A DNA stretch of 64,000 nt from Planctomycetota bacterium (GCA_003576905.1 QEVG01000022.1:17731-81730), one strand, 5' to 3'. Counted from the first letter of the stretch, positions 18,337 through 27,862 are shown. Program-made: numbers and translations. Notes: generated from the letters alone by a model not told the origin.

Positions 18337-19434
18337 ATGTCCCTTCAGCCCGCGATGGAGACAGATCGCACGCCGCGCAGGCGTTACCGGCCGCACATGA
18401 AGTGGCTGCTGGCGGGCGCAAGTCTGGTCTGTGCCTGCGGCGCGGTCGAGCTTTGGGTGCGGATGCTCGACCTTGGCCCGGCGGTCTATGGGCCGCGTCG
18501 CTTCGAGCCGGGAGGGGCGGTGCCGTTTGCGACGATCGACGCCGGGGGGCGGTCGCTGCTCGTTTATCGCGCGCATTCCACGTTTTCGTCGGTTTACGAC
18601 CCGGCAGGGGATTCGCGGCGGTATTTCGGACCGGAGGGGCGGGTGGTCTATCGCATTAACGCCCTTGGTCTGCGGGGAGGACCGATCGCAATCGAAAAGG
18701 AGGCGGGCGGATATCGGGTCATCTGTCTGGGGGACTCCATAACGTTCGGGGAGGGGGTGCGCGAGGAGGATACTTTTGTGGCGCGCTTGCAGGGGGAACT
18801 CTCGGCGGCGATGCCGGGCCGGGCGGTCGAAGTGATCAACGCCGGGGTGCAGGGCTACGGGACGCGCGAAGAGGAACTGATGTTCGACAGGCTCTGTGTA
18901 CCCCTGGCCCCGAATGCGGTTGTGCTTCAGTTCTTTTTGAATGACGCGACGGACTTTGGCGAGACGATCCGCCAGAATGACGATCGAACGCGCGCGCTGG
19001 AGTTGTCCCTGCCCGCGCGGGCATCGCGCGTCTGGGAGATCATCGAGCGGAGCCGGCACGCCGCACGGTTGCAGAGGGAGTATTTCGCGACGACGCGCAG
19101 GTCGTTCGATTCGCTGCAATGGGACGCGTGCCGAAAGTCTCTTGCGAACATGGCGGCGGAGTCGAAACAGCGCAACATCAGGTTTGTCGTGATCGTGTTC
19201 CCGATCTTGTGGGGGCTGAATGGCGAGTACCCGTTTGAGAATCTGCATGCAAAGATCGCGGACGCGTGCCGTCAGGCAGGATGCGCGCACATCGATCTGC
19301 TTGAGGACTATCGCGGCAAGGCTCCAGAGTCACTGTGGGTGCATCCGACGGATCACCACCCGAACGAAGCGGCGCACGAGATCGCGGCCCGGCGCATCTC
19401 GGCGTACCTGCTGGGCGGGCGCGACCCGGCATGA
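18337..19434 (+). CDS. Membrane-anchored SGNH/GDSL-type hydrolase
   Basis: A 365-residue protein with an N-terminal membrane anchor (WLLAGASLVCACGAVEL) and an SGNH fold: Ser134 in CLGDSITFGEG (block I), Gly in NAGVQGYGT (block II), Asn in FFLNDATDF (block III), and Asp339/His341 in DHHPNEAAH (block V). The family removes acyl or acetyl groups from lipids or polysaccharides; such anchored forms often act on surface glycans. The start is not firm: ATG codons at 18337, 18355 and 18397 are all possible and none has a clear ribosome binding site. It is divergent from the Pro-rich protein gene. Confidence 0.82.
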   Translation: MSLQPAMETDRTPRRRYRPHMKWLLAGASLVCACGAVELWVRMLDLGPAVYGPRRFEPGGAVPFATIDAGGRSLLVYRAHSTFSSVYDPAGDSRRYFGPEGRVVYRINALGLRGGPIAIEKEAGGYRVICLGDSITFGEGVREEDTFVARLQGELSAAMPGRAVEVINAGVQGYGTREEELMFDRLCVPLAPNAVVLQFFLNDATDFGETIRQNDDRTRALELSLPARASRVWEIIERSRHAARLQREYFATTRRSFDSLQWDACRKSLANMAAESKQRNIRFVVIVFPILWGLNGEYPFENLHAKIADACRQAGCAHIDLLEDYRGKAPESLWVHPTDHHPNEAAHEIAARRISAYLLGGRDPA

Positions 19435-19717
19435 AGTGCCGATCGCGCAGAATTGTCACGTGGAGGCGCGAAACGACCGATAGTCCCGCACGGGGCAGCC
19501 GCGCAGCGGCGAAATTACGCTGAGAATAATTATGCGAGGATCATCTGGATGTTAGGCGCCGTAGGCGCTTTGTTTCCACTTTTATCGGCACCTGCGCCAA
19601 CGCCGATTTTTTCCGCTTGTCAGTACTGAAAACCGGCGCGCGATCCGATGGATGGGTTGTATAATTAGGTGACTCCCGACTCCGTTCGCCCCACGCTCGG
19701 TCAAAGAGGAGACCGTT
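19435..19717. other. Intergenic region upstream of the UVR-motif gene
   Basis: About 280 bases. A TATAAT hexamer at 19660-19665 is a good candidate -10 box for the UVR-motif gene, but no -35 match lies at the right distance. Nothing else was recognised. Confidence 0.4.
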
Positions 19718-20509
19718 ATGGCGTCATTGGACCTCCGAAGAATCCTGGCGGGTTGGACCTACGAGCCCAACCAGATCACCGTCCGGAAGATCACGGGCGA
19801 CGACGGGGTCGTGAAGATCCAGATGCGCCTGGACCTGGGACTCCTCCAGATGGAAGTTACCGGCCGGCCGGATGGACAGCGGCCGCAGGGGGCCGAGTCG
19901 CTGCTGGTCTTCCACGAGACCCGCCTGGAAGAGCACATCGAGAAGAACGGCACCGATCTCGGCTACGAACTGACGCCGGGGGACTGCCAGTCGCTGCGCG
20001 AGGAGTCGCTTCAGTATTACCACCGGTATCTTGCCGAGTTCGTCCTCGAGGATTTCGAGGGCGTCGAGCGCGATACCGCCCGGAACCTCCGCGTGCTCGA
20101 CCTGTGCCGGAAGTACGCCCGCGAAGAAGGGGATCGCGCGGTGCTGGAGCAGTACCGGCCCTACCTGATCATGATGCACACGCGGGCGCAGGTGCACATT
20201 GCCCTGCGGCGCGGCGCGTTCAAGACGGCGATGGCCCGCGTGTGCGCGGGGCTGACGCAGATTCGCGAGATCCTGATGGCCGCCGGGCAGGATGAGCTGT
20301 ATGACGAGTTGACGGAAGTATCCATTCTGACGGCGCTGCGGAACGAGATCGAGGCGCGGCTGCCGGCCGACCCGCTGCGGAAGCTCGAGAGCGAGTTGCA
20401 AAAGGCGGTCGACGAGGAGCGCTACGAGGACGCGGCGATACTGCGGAACCGAATGGAAGCCATGAAGAACCGCCACGTCGGATCCTCGGTCCGGCGAAAA
20501 AAGAAATAG
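19718..20509 (+). CDS. UVR-motif protein (UvrB/UvrC interaction motif), function unknown
   Basis: A 263-residue, probably cytoplasmic protein. The C-terminal 45 residues hold a UVR helix pair (LESELQKAVDEERYEDAAIL), the motif through which UvrB and UvrC interact; it also occurs in McsA and unrelated regulators. The rest is helical with no recognised fold. The start has AGGAG eight bases upstream. It is not beside other repair genes, although uvrA lies 10 kb away. A role in excision repair is only a guess; proteins with this layout are common in planctomycetes as hypothetical proteins. Confidence 0.8.
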   Translation: MASLDLRRILAGWTYEPNQITVRKITGDDGVVKIQMRLDLGLLQMEVTGRPDGQRPQGAESLLVFHETRLEEHIEKNGTDLGYELTPGDCQSLREESLQYYHRYLAEFVLEDFEGVERDTARNLRVLDLCRKYAREEGDRAVLEQYRPYLIMMHTRAQVHIALRRGAFKTAMARVCAGLTQIREILMAAGQDELYDELTEVSILTALRNEIEARLPADPLRKLESELQKAVDEERYEDAAILRNRMEAMKNRHVGSSVRRKKK

Positions 20510-20532
20510 CCACTGTGAACCCCGCGAGGGGG

Positions 20533-20566
20533 AGCACGGTCTGTCATGGTCAGGCCGTGCTTTTTT
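20533..20566 (+). terminator. Rho-independent terminator after the UVR-motif gene
   Basis: An 11-bp stem (AGCACGGTCTG with CAGGCCGTGCT, one mismatch) with a 7-base loop is followed by a run of T, 24 bases after the stop codon. It overlaps the end of the convergent kinase gene. This is the clearest intrinsic terminator in the window. Confidence 0.8.
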
Positions 20567-23129
20567 GTTGCGCGGGCGCGGAAGAGCAGGGCGCGCCGGC
20601 GTCGCTTGCCGGCGCGGATGCCGGCTGAGATGTCGGCGGCGTGAGTTGGATGGCGCGCTCGCGCCAGTAAGCGGTTTTTTCGGCGTCGGCGTTGTTCGGC
20701 GACTCCTTGTACCTGTCGCCGTAGAGGTTCATGAAGCAGACCGCCAGCGACTGATGCCAGTAGCGATCCACCTCCGGATTGCCCTCAAACAGTTTCTGTA
20801 CTTCAAGAAGCAGTTCCTCGGCCTCGCTGAACTTTTTCAACTTGAGCATGCACGCGGCCAGGCCCAGCTTGGAATGGCCGGTCTGGAGGTGGCTTGGCGG
20901 CAGCGAGGTTCGGCAGATCTCGAGGGCCTCGCGAAAGAGCGGCTCCGCACCGGGCAGATCGCCGCGCGTTGCCACGATATTGGCCAGTGTGTAGATGTGC
21001 AGAGCGACGGTGGGATGCGCGCTTCCGAGCACGCGGCGGTATTCATCAATCACGTGTCGGAACATTTTTTCCGCTTCGGGCAGGTCGCCCTTGCGGCGAA
21101 TTGTTTCGGCAAGCGTCCCCAAAGATCTCAGCGTGTCGGGATGGTCCTTGCCGAGCACGCGCTCGCGCAGGGCGACCCCCTCGCGGAGGATATTTTCGGC
21201 TTCTTCAAGGCGGCCCGTGTACTGGAGAATGATGGCGAGGTTGTTGACCGTTCGCATGCTCTCCGGGTGGGTCGGGCCCTTCACGCGCGATTCCACCTCG
21301 ATGACCTTGCGGAGAATCGCCTCGGCTTCATCGGTTCTCTGGAGCATTTGGAGATCGATCGCCAGGTTGTTCAAGGACGTGAGCGTGTCAGGGTGTTCGG
21401 GTCCGAGCGTGCGCGTTCGAGCTTCCAGCACGATCCGGTTCAGGGCTTCCGCTTCGAGTGGATTGCCCTGCTCTTTCAGGACTTCCGCGAGATTGCTCCG
21501 GGATATCAGCGTGTCGCGGTGTTCCGGACCGAGCAAGAGGGTTCGCCCTTCGATGGCCTTTTCGCACGCGGCCTGGGCGTCAGGCAGGCGCCCCTGCTCC
21601 TTGTAAAGCATTCCGAGATCGTTGAGTACCCCAAGCGTTTCAGGGTCCATTTCGCTGGCGGCGGCGCGGAACAGTTCGAGGGACTTTTCGAGTTGCCGGG
21701 CGGCCGAGGGCCATTCGCCGATCGCCTGGTAACTCAGCCCGATCGTTCGGCGAATGCTCGCCTCAACGGCGGGCTGCCCGGCGAGTTCGCGTTCGACGCG
21801 GGCGGCGGCGTCATCGAGCACGAGCCGCATCAGGCGCTTGTCAAGATCGCCGGCGGTGGCGGGGTCGATTCCGCTGAGCATGTCCTGTGCGAACCGGGCG
21901 ATCTGTATTGACTTCGCGGCTTCAAGATCCGCACGGCGCTGCGCGGCGACGGCCTCGTCGCGCTCGCGAACAGCCATGCGCCAGAGCGCGAGCGAAACGA
22001 CGCTCGCGGCCAGGACGAGGACGAGGAAACCGGCGGACACGGCGGCGGCGACGCGATGCCGTTTCAATGATTTGCCGACGACATACCACGTACCCTGGCG
22101 TCGGGCTTCGACGGGTTCTCCGGCGAGGTAGCGGCGGATGTCGCGGGCGAGTTCGCCCGCGGTCTGATAGCGGCCTTCGCGGTCCTTGCCGAGGCATTTG
22201 AGGACAATGGCATCGAGGTCTCGGTCAAGCCGCTCGGGGCGTCCGGACCCGGATGTGATGGCGCCGCGTCCGACGACGGAGGACGGCGCGGGCGGCTCGG
22301 CGCGGACGATGTTGTCGAGCACGTCGCGCATGCTCCCGGCGACGCGGTATGGAAAGGTCCCGGTCAACAGGTGGTAAAGCATGATCCCGAGGGAATAAAC
22401 ATCCGTGCGGGTGTCAATCTGGGCGGCATCGCCCTGCACCTGTTCGGGCGACGCCCAGGGCAGAGAGCCGACGAACTGACCGGTGAGCGTCTGGCTGCCG
22501 AACGAGGCCGCCTCGCCGTCGGTGGACTTGGCGAGGCCGAAGTCGAGGATGCGCGGCCGGCCGTTCGTGTCGATTAGAATGTTTCCCGGCTTCAGGTCGC
22601 GGTGGATGATGCCGCGGAGGTGCGCGAAATTGACGGCCTCGCACACTTCGGTGAAGAGGCGGAGGCGACTCCTGATGTCGAGGTTCTCCGCGTCGGCGTA
22701 ACGCTCCAGGGAGGCGCCGTCCACGAAGTCCATGATGAAGTAGTAACAGCCGGACTCCACGCCGCGGTCGATGATCCCCACGATGTGGGGGTGGCTGAGC
22801 TGGGCGAGGATCGCCGTCTCGCGCTCGAATCGGTTTCGGTCCTGCTCGCCGGCAAAGGGCCCTTCGCGGAGGACCTTGATTGCGACCGTTCGCCGCGTGG
22901 AAGTCTGTATGGCCTGATAGACGACGCCCTGCCCCCCGCGGTGAATCTCGCGGAGAATCTCGTAGCCACGGATCGCGTCGACCGGGTGTTCGCCCCGATT
23001 CAGCCGGTCGGAGGTTCCGCCTTCGAAACCGGCCGGCCGCCGGTCGGCGCGGCGGGCGGACTCGAACTGCTGCCTGGCGGCGGCGATGAGGTCCGCGTGG
23101 TTTTTGGATGAGCCGGAATCGGGAAACAC
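20550..23129 (-). CDS. Ser/Thr protein kinase with transmembrane segment and TPR repeats
   Basis: An 859-residue protein. A eukaryotic-like kinase domain covers about residues 56-330: glycine loop HRGGQGVVY, Lys85 in VAIKVL, catalytic HRDLKPGN, metal-binding DFGLAK and the activation-segment SPEQ. A single membrane helix (AAAVSAGFLVLVLAASVVSL) follows near 360, then a domain with at least eight tetratricopeptide units of about 42 residues (GPEHPDTLTSLNNLA pattern). All catalytic residues are present. The kinase side is probably cytoplasmic and the TPR part may be on the other side of the membrane. The ECF sigma factor gene 86 bases upstream in the same direction is a common planctomycete partner, so the two probably form a signalling unit. 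Target unknown. Confidence 0.93.
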   Translation of the reverse strand: MFPDSGSSKNHADLIAAARQQFESARRADRRPAGFEGGTSDRLNRGEHPVDAIRGYEILREIHRGGQGVVYQAIQTSTRRTVAIKVLREGPFAGEQDRNRFERETAILAQLSHPHIVGIIDRGVESGCYYFIMDFVDGASLERYADAENLDIRSRLRLFTEVCEAVNFAHLRGIIHRDLKPGNILIDTNGRPRILDFGLAKSTDGEAASFGSQTLTGQFVGSLPWASPEQVQGDAAQIDTRTDVYSLGIMLYHLLTGTFPYRVAGSMRDVLDNIVRAEPPAPSSVVGRGAITSGSGRPERLDRDLDAIVLKCLGKDREGRYQTAGELARDIRRYLAGEPVEARRQGTWYVVGKSLKRHRVAAAVSAGFLVLVLAASVVSLALWRMAVRERDEAVAAQRRADLEAAKSIQIARFAQDMLSGIDPATAGDLDKRLMRLVLDDAAARVERELAGQPAVEASIRRTIGLSYQAIGEWPSAARQLEKSLELFRAAASEMDPETLGVLNDLGMLYKEQGRLPDAQAACEKAIEGRTLLLGPEHRDTLISRSNLAEVLKEQGNPLEAEALNRIVLEARTRTLGPEHPDTLTSLNNLAIDLQMLQRTDEAEAILRKVIEVESRVKGPTHPESMRTVNNLAIILQYTGRLEEAENILREGVALRERVLGKDHPDTLRSLGTLAETIRRKGDLPEAEKMFRHVIDEYRRVLGSAHPTVALHIYTLANIVATRGDLPGAEPLFREALEICRTSLPPSHLQTGHSKLGLAACMLKLKKFSEAEELLLEVQKLFEGNPEVDRYWHQSLAVCFMNLYGDRYKESPNNADAEKTAYWRERAIQLTPPTSQPASAPASDAGAPCSSAPAQQKSTA

Positions 23130-23215
23130 GCGAGCCGATTACCCTCCGAAGTGGGCGTAATTCCGGGGCGAGCCAGGGGACGCCCCAGACCTATGCGACA
23201 ATATCCGCCAGACCT

Positions 23216-23854
23216 TCACGCGCGGGAGCCAAACCAGTTGGAAGCGGAACCAAGAAGTTCGCAGAGCCGGTCGTGCGCCCTGGCGCGGAGCATGTGGACG
23301 GCGCCGGCGGACCGATTCATTGTTTTGCAGACTTCGGCGATGGGGCGGCCTTCGAGGTCATACATCCGTACCGTGGCGGCATAGTCGTCGGGAAGCCCGG
23401 CAATGGCGGCTTCGAGTAGGCGCTTCGTATCTTCCTTCGCGACGATTCGGCTCGGGGTCGCGCTGGTGGCGGCGAGGTGTTCGTACAGGCAGACGAAAGA
23501 ATCGGCCGTGACGCCGGCCTCCACGCGGCGGCAGGGCTGGGGCTGCTTCTGGCGTTCAAGGCCCCGTATCGCGTCTCGGAGGTTGTTTTCCGCGATGCGT
23601 CGCAGCCAGGCGGTGAATGCGTCGGCCCGATCGGGACGGAAACTCCCGATCTGCATGAAGGCTTCCAGATAGGTCACCTGCATCACGTCGCCTGGTTCGA
23701 GGACGTTTCGCCATTGGCGGCCGATCTTGAGCTTTGCTTCGACCTGCGGTCCGTGCGTGGCGAGGAGTTCCGTCAGGGCGTCGATGTCCCCCTGAACGGC
23801 GCGGCGGACCAGGTCGTGTTGGGGAGAATCGCTCTGCCCTTGAGAGGTGGACAT
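23216..23854 (-). CDS. RNA polymerase sigma factor, ECF family (planctomycete type)
   Basis: A 212-residue protein with sigma region 2 (PGDVMQVTYLEAFMQIGSFR, aromatic-rich core near residues 50-95) and region 4 (LPDDYAATVRMYDLEGRPIA, then helix-turn-helix AEVCKTMNRSAGAVHMLRAR near 165-195). It has no anti-sigma gene next to it; instead a TPR Ser/Thr kinase follows, the arrangement known for several ECF groups of planctomycetes where phosphorylation replaces anti-sigma control. GGAGG lies six bases ahead of the ATG. It likely directs a small regulon and perhaps its own operon. Confidence 0.9.
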   Translation of the reverse strand: MSTSQGQSDSPQHDLVRRAVQGDIDALTELLATHGPQVEAKLKIGRQWRNVLEPGDVMQVTYLEAFMQIGSFRPDRADAFTAWLRRIAENNLRDAIRGLERQKQPQPCRRVEAGVTADSFVCLYEHLAATSATPSRIVAKEDTKRLLEAAIAGLPDDYAATVRMYDLEGRPIAEVCKTMNRSAGAVHMLRARAHDRLCELLGSASNWFGSRA

Positions 23855-24116
23855 CGTGCCTCCGTGGAGAAGTGTACCGCTGATTGGGATGTGATGAATG
23901 ATTCGGGCAGGCGCAATTAATCGCGCGTCGTTGGCTGCCGGCCTGGAACGGGGCGCGTGCTGAAGCTCAGGGGGTTCTTTTCGGGTGGGTGCGCTTGCTG
24001 CTATTGTAGGAATCGCGGCGGAAACACTAAGTCGATTAATGGTTATAAGTGTATGTTTGATAATTGTTTATATCTGTCGCTGTGCGGGTTCTTGGCAAAA
24101 AGCTGGGTCCGAGTAC

Positions 24117-24145
24117 TTGACAACACATCATTTGCTAAGCATACT
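24117..24145 (+). promoter_or_regulatory. Sigma-70-like promoter of the padR-HAAS operon
   Basis: A consensus TTGACA (24117-24122) is followed after 17 bases by CATACT (24140-24145), four of six matches to the -10 box. The -10 hexamer lies inside the palindrome described next, so a bound repressor would block it. Confidence 0.55.
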
Positions 24146-24162
24146 ATGACGTGCATAGTATG
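24140..24162. promoter_or_regulatory. Palindromic operator, probably bound by PadR
   Basis: CATACTATG and its exact reverse complement CATAGTATG are separated by five bases (ACGTG). It overlaps the -10 box and ends 11 bases before the padR ATG. PadR regulators usually bind such ATG/CAT-ended palindromes in their own promoters, so autoregulation is likely. Confidence 0.7.
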
Positions 24163-24173
24163 GAGAACAAAGT

Positions 24174-24533
24174 ATGCAGATCGAACGAGAACTCCTCAAA
24201 GGCGTCCTTCCGCTTGCAGTCATGAAGCTCCTGAAGCGCCGGGCCATGTACGGCTACGAGCTGGTGACCGAAGTCGCCCAGCGGTCCGACGGCGTGCTCA
24301 AGCTGGGCCAAAGCACGCTGTATCCGCTGCTCTACAACCTGGAGGCGCAGGGCCTCGTGGAGAGCGAATGGCAGGAGTCGGAAGGAGGCCGCGACCGGAA
24401 GTACTACAAGCTCACCGAGAAAGGCATGCAGCGGCTGGAGCGCGACCTGACCCAGTGGGAGGCGCTGGTTCACGGCATGGGTCGGCTGGTGCTCGGCGGG
24501 CAGGAAGCTCAGCAAGCCTGGGTTCGGTTATGA
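24174..24533 (+). CDS. PadR family transcriptional regulator
   Basis: A 119-residue winged-helix protein with the family core ELLKGVLPLAVMKLLKRRAM, MYGYELV, LGQSTLYPLLYNLEAQGLVE and the wing KYYKLTEKG, and a short C-terminal dimer helix. PadR proteins are repressors of small operons responding to cell-envelope or small-molecule signals. GGAG lies eight bases before the ATG and overlaps the palindromic operator. The stop overlaps the next gene by ATGA, and that gene starts with a HAAS domain, a well-known PadR partner. Confidence 0.93.
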   Translation: MQIERELLKGVLPLAVMKLLKRRAMYGYELVTEVAQRSDGVLKLGQSTLYPLLYNLEAQGLVESEWQESEGGRDRKYYKLTEKGMQRLERDLTQWEALVHGMGRLVLGGQEAQQAWVRL

Positions 24534-26293
24534 GCGATACAGCGCCTTCAATGCAAAGTGACACTTTTGAGGCACTGCCTGCGCCGCTGATGGAGCTGGT
24601 GGGACGCGTCGTCCGGACGACGCGCCTCTGGCCCAGCGAGCGGCGAGACGTCCAGGCGGAGCTCGAAAGCCACTTTCGCGAAGGCCTGATCGAGCTGACC
24701 CAGGAAGGATTGTCCCTGGATGAGTCCGTCGAGGCACTGCGCGACGGATTTGGAAACCCTGAACTCGCGGCGAAGCTGATTCGCCGCGGTAAGAAAAGAG
24801 GTAGACCGATGTTCTGGAAGTTCATGATAGGAACCGCCGTCGCCGGGCTGACCGGCGTGGGCGCGGGGGCCGGCTATGTGGCTGTCGCGTATTTCGGAAA
24901 GCCCAGTCCGACGGTGGACTACGTGGCGAAGATCAATGAGCCTGTCGCGCGGACGGCCGAGGACGACCGCGCCTGGCCGATTCTCCGGGACGTGATTCTC
25001 CAGATGAAGGAGACGGCGGCTGCTCACGAGGCGCGCAATTCGCTGCCGCTGCCGGGGGAGGCGACCTGGCCCGAGGCGATGGCATGGCTGTCGGAGAACC
25101 GAGGCCTCCTGCCGCTGATTGCCGAGGCTTCCGACAAGCCGGTGTTCGGCTTCGTCTATAACGACGTGAAGACGCACGAATTCATGATCGCGCGGGCACG
25201 CGCGCGCGGGCTTCATGACGAGGCCCAGCGCCTCGAGGCCGCGGGCGTGGTCGAGGACCCCCTGGCGCCGCCGACAGTCATGATTCTGCTTCCGCACTTG
25301 TCCGATGTGCGCGACATGGGGCGGCTCCTGGTGCTTGACGCCCGCGACCGGTTCTATCACGGCGATTTCGTCGGAGCCTGGCAGTCTCTCGACACTGTGT
25401 ACCGGCTCGGGATGCAGCTCGTCGGCGGACAGACGCTTATCGAACAGCTCGTCGGCCGTGCGATGCTCGCACTGGCCGGTCAGGACATGCGGCGCATGCT
25501 GTTTGACGTCCGCGACACCATTACGGCGGATCAGCTTGCGGCGGTGACGGCAAGCCGGGCACTCCGCGAGCCGAAGCGCGTGCTTCGCGCAGACCTGGAC
25601 GGGGAGCAGCTTTTCTTTCAGGACGTGGTTCAGTACGTCTTTACGGACGACGGCAATGGCAACGGCCGTCTGATTCCCAGTCAGTTTGACAAGGTTTCAT
25701 GGCTGGGCGCCGAGGTTCCGGTCGAACAATCGGCCGAAAAACTGGCGCGCGAGGCGCGGACGATGAGCATCGCCGCGGTGCATGCCGACCGGCGCGACAC
25801 GCTCGCGAAATACTTCGAGCTGTGGACGCGGATGAAGGAGCTTCTGGCGCTTCCGCTTTACGATTCGCGGCGCGCGGAACTTCCCAGCCTTGTCGATCAG
25901 GCGGTACAGGGGGAGCTCGGCGGGCGAAAGTACGCGCTGGTCGGCCTGCTGCTACCGAGCCTGTCCAACGCGGACCAGTCGATGCGCGAGGCGGACATGG
26001 AGCTGTCGGCGCTGCACGCCCTTGTCGCCGTGCTCGCGTACAGGCTTGAGAACGGCGTTTACCCCGCGCAGCTGCGCGACCTGTCGGGCGGCGGACTGAC
26101 GCGCGAGCCGGTGGACGCATACAGCGGAATGTACCTCCGATTCCGGATGAACTCCGCCGGCATGCCGATCCTGTACAGCGTCGGCCGCAACCTGACGGAC
26201 GACGGAGGCTCTGCTGAACCCGTCGAGGTCATGCCGGGAGGAAGAGCCTCGCCGCGCGATATTGTGTATTGGCCGGAGACACTCGGCCGTTAG
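24530..26293 (+). CDS. HAAS-domain membrane protein, PadR partner, with large extracytoplasmic region
   Basis: A 587-residue protein. Residues 15-95 resemble the HAAS/DUF1700 helical domain (RRDVQAELESHFREGL, SVEALRDGFGNPELAAKLI). One membrane helix follows (FMIGTAVAGLTGVGAGAGYV), then about 460 residues, mainly helical, presumably outside the cytoplasm, with no recognised catalytic motif. HAAS domains are typically encoded next to PadR regulators and are thought to sense or relay a membrane signal. Start chosen by the ATGA overlap with padR. A hairpin follows 34 bases after the stop. Confidence 0.8.
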   Translation: MSDTAPSMQSDTFEALPAPLMELVGRVVRTTRLWPSERRDVQAELESHFREGLIELTQEGLSLDESVEALRDGFGNPELAAKLIRRGKKRGRPMFWKFMIGTAVAGLTGVGAGAGYVAVAYFGKPSPTVDYVAKINEPVARTAEDDRAWPILRDVILQMKETAAAHEARNSLPLPGEATWPEAMAWLSENRGLLPLIAEASDKPVFGFVYNDVKTHEFMIARARARGLHDEAQRLEAAGVVEDPLAPPTVMILLPHLSDVRDMGRLLVLDARDRFYHGDFVGAWQSLDTVYRLGMQLVGGQTLIEQLVGRAMLALAGQDMRRMLFDVRDTITADQLAAVTASRALREPKRVLRADLDGEQLFFQDVVQYVFTDDGNGNGRLIPSQFDKVSWLGAEVPVEQSAEKLAREARTMSIAAVHADRRDTLAKYFELWTRMKELLALPLYDSRRAELPSLVDQAVQGELGGRKYALVGLLLPSLSNADQSMREADMELSALHALVAVLAYRLENGVYPAQLRDLSGGGLTREPVDAYSGMYLRFRMNSAGMPILYSVGRNLTDDGGSAEPVEVMPGGRASPRDIVYWPETLGR

Positions 26294-26326
26294 CGGTTGC
26301 GGAATCGGCTGATTTGTAAATCTGAT

Positions 26327-26364
26327 CGCGGCACTTCGGTCACCTGCCGGGTCGAAGTGCCGCG
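26327..26364. terminator. Stem-loop between convergent genes
   Basis: A perfect 12-bp stem (CGCGGCACTTCG with CGAAGTGCCGCG) with a 14-base loop lies between the convergent HAAS and membrane-protein genes. The T tract is weak on either strand, but position and stem strength suggest a bidirectional terminator. Confidence 0.6.
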
Positions 26365-26371
26365 TTGCATT

Positions 26372-27862
26372 TCAGGGCGACGCGGATTCATTTGCGGCGT
26401 CGCGCCGGGCGGAGACGTCGTCGCAGATCACGATCAGCGGGAGCCAGAAGACGAGCACCAATAGCGCGTAGGCCAGTAGGTTATGGCGGCTGTCCTCACA
26501 CGCGTCCAACAGGGTCGTGGCGGCCACCTGAAGGACGAGTACGACCACGGCGAACGCGGAAGCGTAAAGCGCGCCGGTCTGTTTTTCGCGCCAGAGGATG
26601 ACGGCGGCCATGCAGGCCAGCGCGGTAAGAAGCGGCCAGAAGACCTGGGAGCCTCCCGCCGCGACGATCAGCCGCTGGGGAAGTGTCATCAGATCCGTCA
26701 CCGCGGCGCAGAGTCTGAGGCGCAGCGGCGAGGAGCCGTCGGCGGTGGCGAAGTAACCGGCCAGATTCTGCGATGTCACGTCCTCCGCCGCGAAGCGGAA
26801 TGCGCCCAGGATCTGGCGGGCGGCGTAGCCGGGATTGGAGAAAAGGAATTGGGAATACGACGTGCGGCCTCGATCCACAAGCCACGCGGCGTAAACGGGC
26901 TGGTCGCGCCACCCGTCCCAAACGAAGCGACCCACCAGCGGCGCCAGCTCGCGCGGAAGGCCGAAGTCGTTTACAAAGGCGTCGAATCGCTCCGGATCGG
27001 GCAGAACACGGATCGACAGCACGTTGGTCAGCGGCCAGTCCGCCCGGCCCGACGCGACGGCGGCGCGCGACTGCAACAGCGCAAGTCCGGCCAGGGCGGC
27101 GATCCAGAGGGCGGCGGCCAGGCGCGAGGGGCCGGACCATGCGCGCCATCGGCGGAGAACATGAATGAGCATGACGCCCAGGAGGCCGAGCACGAGAGGT
27201 ATGTGGGCATCTCGAAGCTGGAGGAAGATCGCGCAGAGCGGGAGCAGGACGCACAGCGTGACAGCGAAACGCACAGGGCGACCGCCGGCCGGCTGCTCGT
27301 CAATAAACTCGGGGGCGTCCACGTCGCTTTTCTGGTGTGGCGGGGGCGTTTTCCGGGAGAAAGCAATGGTGAGCAACACGCAGATCATGAGAAAGCACGA
27401 CAGCGACACGGACTCGCTGAGCAGGGCGGCGTCCCAGGGCCCCGAGAACCATGTGAGGCTGGTGAGGGCGAAGACGATGATTACGGCGATGCGTCCCCAG
27501 CGGGTGCGGCACAAGTGCCGAGCGGCTGTCAGTGCCGCGAGACCGAAGGCGAGGCCGGAAAGCAGCATCTGGCCATGAACGACTGGGACGAGCGTGGCGG
27601 CGTCCTCGGACGCTGCGCCGCAGAGATGGAGAAAGAGCGGATATCCGACGGGGCGCCACGTCGCCGCGCCGAAAAAGCCCCAGACGAGATCGCCGACCGG
27701 CTGCGCGGACTCGGAGAGGTAAACGTAGGAATCGGGATGCAGCACCGGGGCGGGGGCATGAACGAAGAGATAGCGAAGCGCGATGAAAGAGATGAGGATC
27801 AGCCCGGCCGCGCCGCCCTGCCGGGCGGGGCGGAGAACGGGAGCGGGAGTGTTTCGGGGCAT
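26372..27862 (-). CDS. Multi-spanning membrane protein, possibly a glycosyltransferase-like (PMT/GT-C fold) protein
   Basis: A 496-residue protein with about ten hydrophobic helices spread along its length (for example LILISFIALRYLFVH, WGRIAVIIVFALTSLTWF). Near residue 43 the segment HPDSYVYL has an acidic residue in the first loop, and a large loop after helix 8 holds the only long soluble stretch; this layout is reminiscent of GT-C membrane glycosyltransferases that use polyprenyl-phosphate sugars, but there is no decisive motif. It stands 96 bases after miaA on the same strand. Confidence 0.6.
   Translation of the reverse strand: MPRNTPAPVLRPARQGGAAGLILISFIALRYLFVHAPAPVLHPDSYVYLSESAQPVGDLVWGFFGAATWRPVGYPLFLHLCGAASEDAATLVPVVHGQMLLSGLAFGLAALTAARHLCRTRWGRIAVIIVFALTSLTWFSGPWDAALLSESVSLSCFLMICVLLTIAFSRKTPPPHQKSDVDAPEFIDEQPAGGRPVRFAVTLCVLLPLCAIFLQLRDAHIPLVLGLLGVMLIHVLRRWRAWSGPSRLAAALWIAALAGLALLQSRAAVASGRADWPLTNVLSIRVLPDPERFDAFVNDFGLPRELAPLVGRFVWDGWRDQPVYAAWLVDRGRTSYSQFLFSNPGYAARQILGAFRFAAEDVTSQNLAGYFATADGSSPLRLRLCAAVTDLMTLPQRLIVAAGGSQVFWPLLTALACMAAVILWREKQTGALYASAFAVVVLVLQVAATTLLDACEDSRHNLLAYALLVLVFWLPLIVICDDVSARRDAANESASP

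Larger units (their letters stand above)
23855..24173. other. AT-rich divergent control region between sigma factor and PadR genes
   Basis: About 320 bases, clearly richer in A and T than its surroundings (24000-24170). It contains the PadR promoter and palindromic operator listed separately, and presumably the promoter of the sigma factor gene on the other strand. No gene was recognised. Confidence 0.5.
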
